Assembly: GCA_016208845.1 (NCBI GenBank)
Contig: JACQXH010000033.1
Coordinates: 1-13,489, forward strand
Source: Nitrospirota bacterium
GTDB lineage: Bacteria; Nitrospirota; Thermodesulfovibrionia; UBA6902; BMS3Bbin08
DNA length: 13,489 nucleotides
Direction: 5' to 3'
Shown here: positions 12,411 to 13,489 of the stretch, in pieces
Layout: the number at the start of each line of letters is the position of its first letter
How positions within the stretch are numbered: position 1 is the stretch's first letter
The notes under the pieces: model-generated
The model's input: only the letters and a program-made list of their open reading frames with translations
Database searches by the model: none
Told to the model about the DNA's origin: nothing
Translations under genes and position numbers: made by a program

Positions 12411-13489
12411 ATGCTCTCGGCAAAAAGAAAAGTCGTTGTTACAGGGCTTGGCATGGCGACCTCTCTCGGCCTTGATGTCGAGCAGAACTGGCAAAAAGCG
12501 CTTGAGGGTGTATCTGGCATACGCGCACTCGCTCTTAAGGGAACAGGGAAATCCCCGGTACAGGCAGTCGGAGAAGTAGAGGAAAGCGACTGGCAGAGAA
12601 TACAGAATGAATTTCCTGAATATGCGGAGGTCGAAGGAGAAAGAAGGTCCTTTTTTGCATTATGGGCGGCAAAGTCTGCGCTGAAGGATGCGGGATTGAT
12701 ACATGAGGGGTCTGGTCGATGCGACTCGTTTCCGAGGGTCAGGCCTGCCTGCCGGACAGGCAGGGGTCAGGTCGATACGACTCGTTCCCAAGGGGCAGAA
12801 AAACAAAAAGAGAGAGAATTTCGAAATCCGGACTTTGAAATAGCTTCCCGTTACGGCGTGGTCCTCGCAGCAGGCCTCGGTATCAACAGGCTTGAAGACG
12901 TGCAGAAATGGGCAACATCAGATGGAAAGTTTGATTATTTACGCTTCGGCAAAGAGTACAAAGAAGTGCATAAAGAGTCTATCATGAGGAACAACGCGAA
13001 CAGGCCTTCTTCTCTTATAGCAAAGAAATTCGGGTTCCACGGTACTAACTGCACTATCACTACAGCATGTGCCTCATCTACTCAGGCGATCGGCATAGCC
13101 TTCAGGGCTATCCAGAGAGGAGATGCAGACCTGATCGTAACCGGAGGCTCTGACTCCATGATAAACCCTGTTGGGCTTGTCTTTTTCGTCCTGCTTGGCG
13201 CTGCTGCCATATCAGCTGAAAGCCCGGGCACAATATGCCGGCCTTTTGACAGAAAGAGATCAGGGCTCGTAATGGGAGAAGGCGCCGGCATCGCGGTTCT
13301 GGAGGAGGAATCTCATGCGCTTAAAAGGGGGGCTGAGATATATGCAGAGGTTACCGGTTATGGTTCAAGCATGGATGCCCATCAGGTAACTGCGCCCCAC
13401 CCTCAGGGAACAGGTGCAGAACAGTCTATGAACAGGGCGCTTGGGGACGCACGTTTAAGGCCTGAAGAAGTTGATTATATCAATGCTCA
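12411..13489 (+). CDS. Beta-ketoacyl-ACP synthase (KAS II/FabF-like), 3' end outside window
   Basis: The frame runs from ATG 12411 to the window edge (359 codons) with no stop. The enzyme condenses malonyl-ACP with an acyl chain in fatty acid or related synthesis. VVVTGLGMATSLG is the family N-terminus, TTACASSTQAIG holds the active-site Cys220, and GLVMGEGAGIAVLEEE and RPFDRKRSG follow; the window stops at VDYINA, just before the first catalytic His (NAHGTST). Cys220 lies about 57 residues later than in E. coli FabF (Cys163). Much of this is an insert at about 102-130 coded by a palindromic repeat. NPVGLVFFVLLGAAAISAES replaces the usual GGFGAARALSTR stretch, so a specialised ketosynthase role is possible. 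An in-frame stop at 12396-12398 fixes the start region. No ribosome site is seen; TTGAAC/TATTCT just upstream would give an almost leaderless transcript. Confidence 0.88.
   Translation, partial: MLSAKRKVVVTGLGMATSLGLDVEQNWQKALEGVSGIRALALKGTGKSPVQAVGEVEESDWQRIQNEFPEYAEVEGERRSFFALWAAKSALKDAGLIHEGSGRCDSFPRVRPACRTGRGQVDTTRSQGAEKQKEREFRNPDFEIASRYGVVLAAGLGINRLEDVQKWATSDGKFDYLRFGKEYKEVHKESIMRNNANRPSSLIAKKFGFHGTNCTITTACASSTQAIGIAFRAIQRGDADLIVTGGSDSMINPVGLVFFVLLGAAAISAESPGTICRPFDRKRSGLVMGEGAGIAVLEEESHALKRGAEIYAEVTGYGSSMDAHQVTAPHPQGTGAEQSMNRALGDARLRPEEVDYINA
12706..12798 (+). repeat. Composite repeat inside the ketoacyl synthase gene: two direct copies flanking a palindrome
   Basis: Two 37-nt copies, 12706-12742 and 12762-12798, match at 32 positions, with a period of 56 bases; both contain GGTCGAT(G/A)CGACTCGTT. 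Between and overlapping them is the perfect palindrome CCTGCCTG-CCGGA-CAGGCAGG (12744-12764). The element is more GC-rich than its surroundings and codes for a Cys/Arg/Gly-rich stretch (residues about 99-130) unlike the rest of the enzyme, yet the frame stays open. Confidence 0.8.

Noticed and set aside
12706..12798. CRISPR-like array (37-nt repeats with a short spacer)
   Set aside because: Only two imperfect copies, a 19-base spacer that is itself palindromic, and a position inside a coding gene; no cas genes in the window.

Overview
The window looks like part of a Gram-negative chromosome of moderate GC, possibly a metagenome-derived genome. The Nitrospirota/deltaproteobacterial flavour (LemA/TPM proteins, ComM, glycan genes, dispersed GC-rich palindromes) is a weak inference; no rRNA or other phylogenetic marker is present. 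The content is mostly a cell-surface glycan locus next to housekeeping genes.

Layout. (1) 1-2430, plus strand: the 3' part of panD (aspartate decarboxylase), a radical SAM/SPASM protein, and a GT4 glycosyltransferase coupled to it by an ATGA overlap. (2) 2441-3966, minus strand: an ArnT/GT39-type membrane glycosyltransferase split by a one-base frameshift in a G5 tract. (3) 3967-4208: an intergenic stretch with a promoter candidate and a GC-rich palindromic repeat. (4) 4209-5009, plus: a class I SAM methyltransferase. (5) 11241 down to 5068, minus: one run of nucleotidyltransferase-like protein, TPM-LemA fusion, ComM/YifB, a GT4 glycosyltransferase split by a one-base frameshift in a T6 tract, and a Wzx-type flippase. 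(6) 11335-12250, plus: two small putative lipoproteins. (7) 12411 to the window end, plus: a beta-ketoacyl-ACP synthase, open to the edge.

The glycosyltransferases, flippase, methyltransferase and SPASM protein would fit assembly, decoration and export of a lipid-linked surface polysaccharide. I see no clear new multi-gene defence or metabolic system. The unexpected content is structural. A dispersed repeat built around GTCGATACGACTCG sits inside two unrelated coding genes without breaking frame: the linker of the TPM protein and, as two direct copies flanking a CCTGCCTG/CAGGCAGG palindrome, a loop of the ketoacyl synthase. A related palindrome lies in the 3967-4208 gap. ComM has lost its Walker A region in frame, TPM and LemA appear joined by a deletion, and two glycosyltransferases each lack one base in a homopolymer. 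Either this genome is accumulating deletions, or part of this is assembly error; reads would decide.
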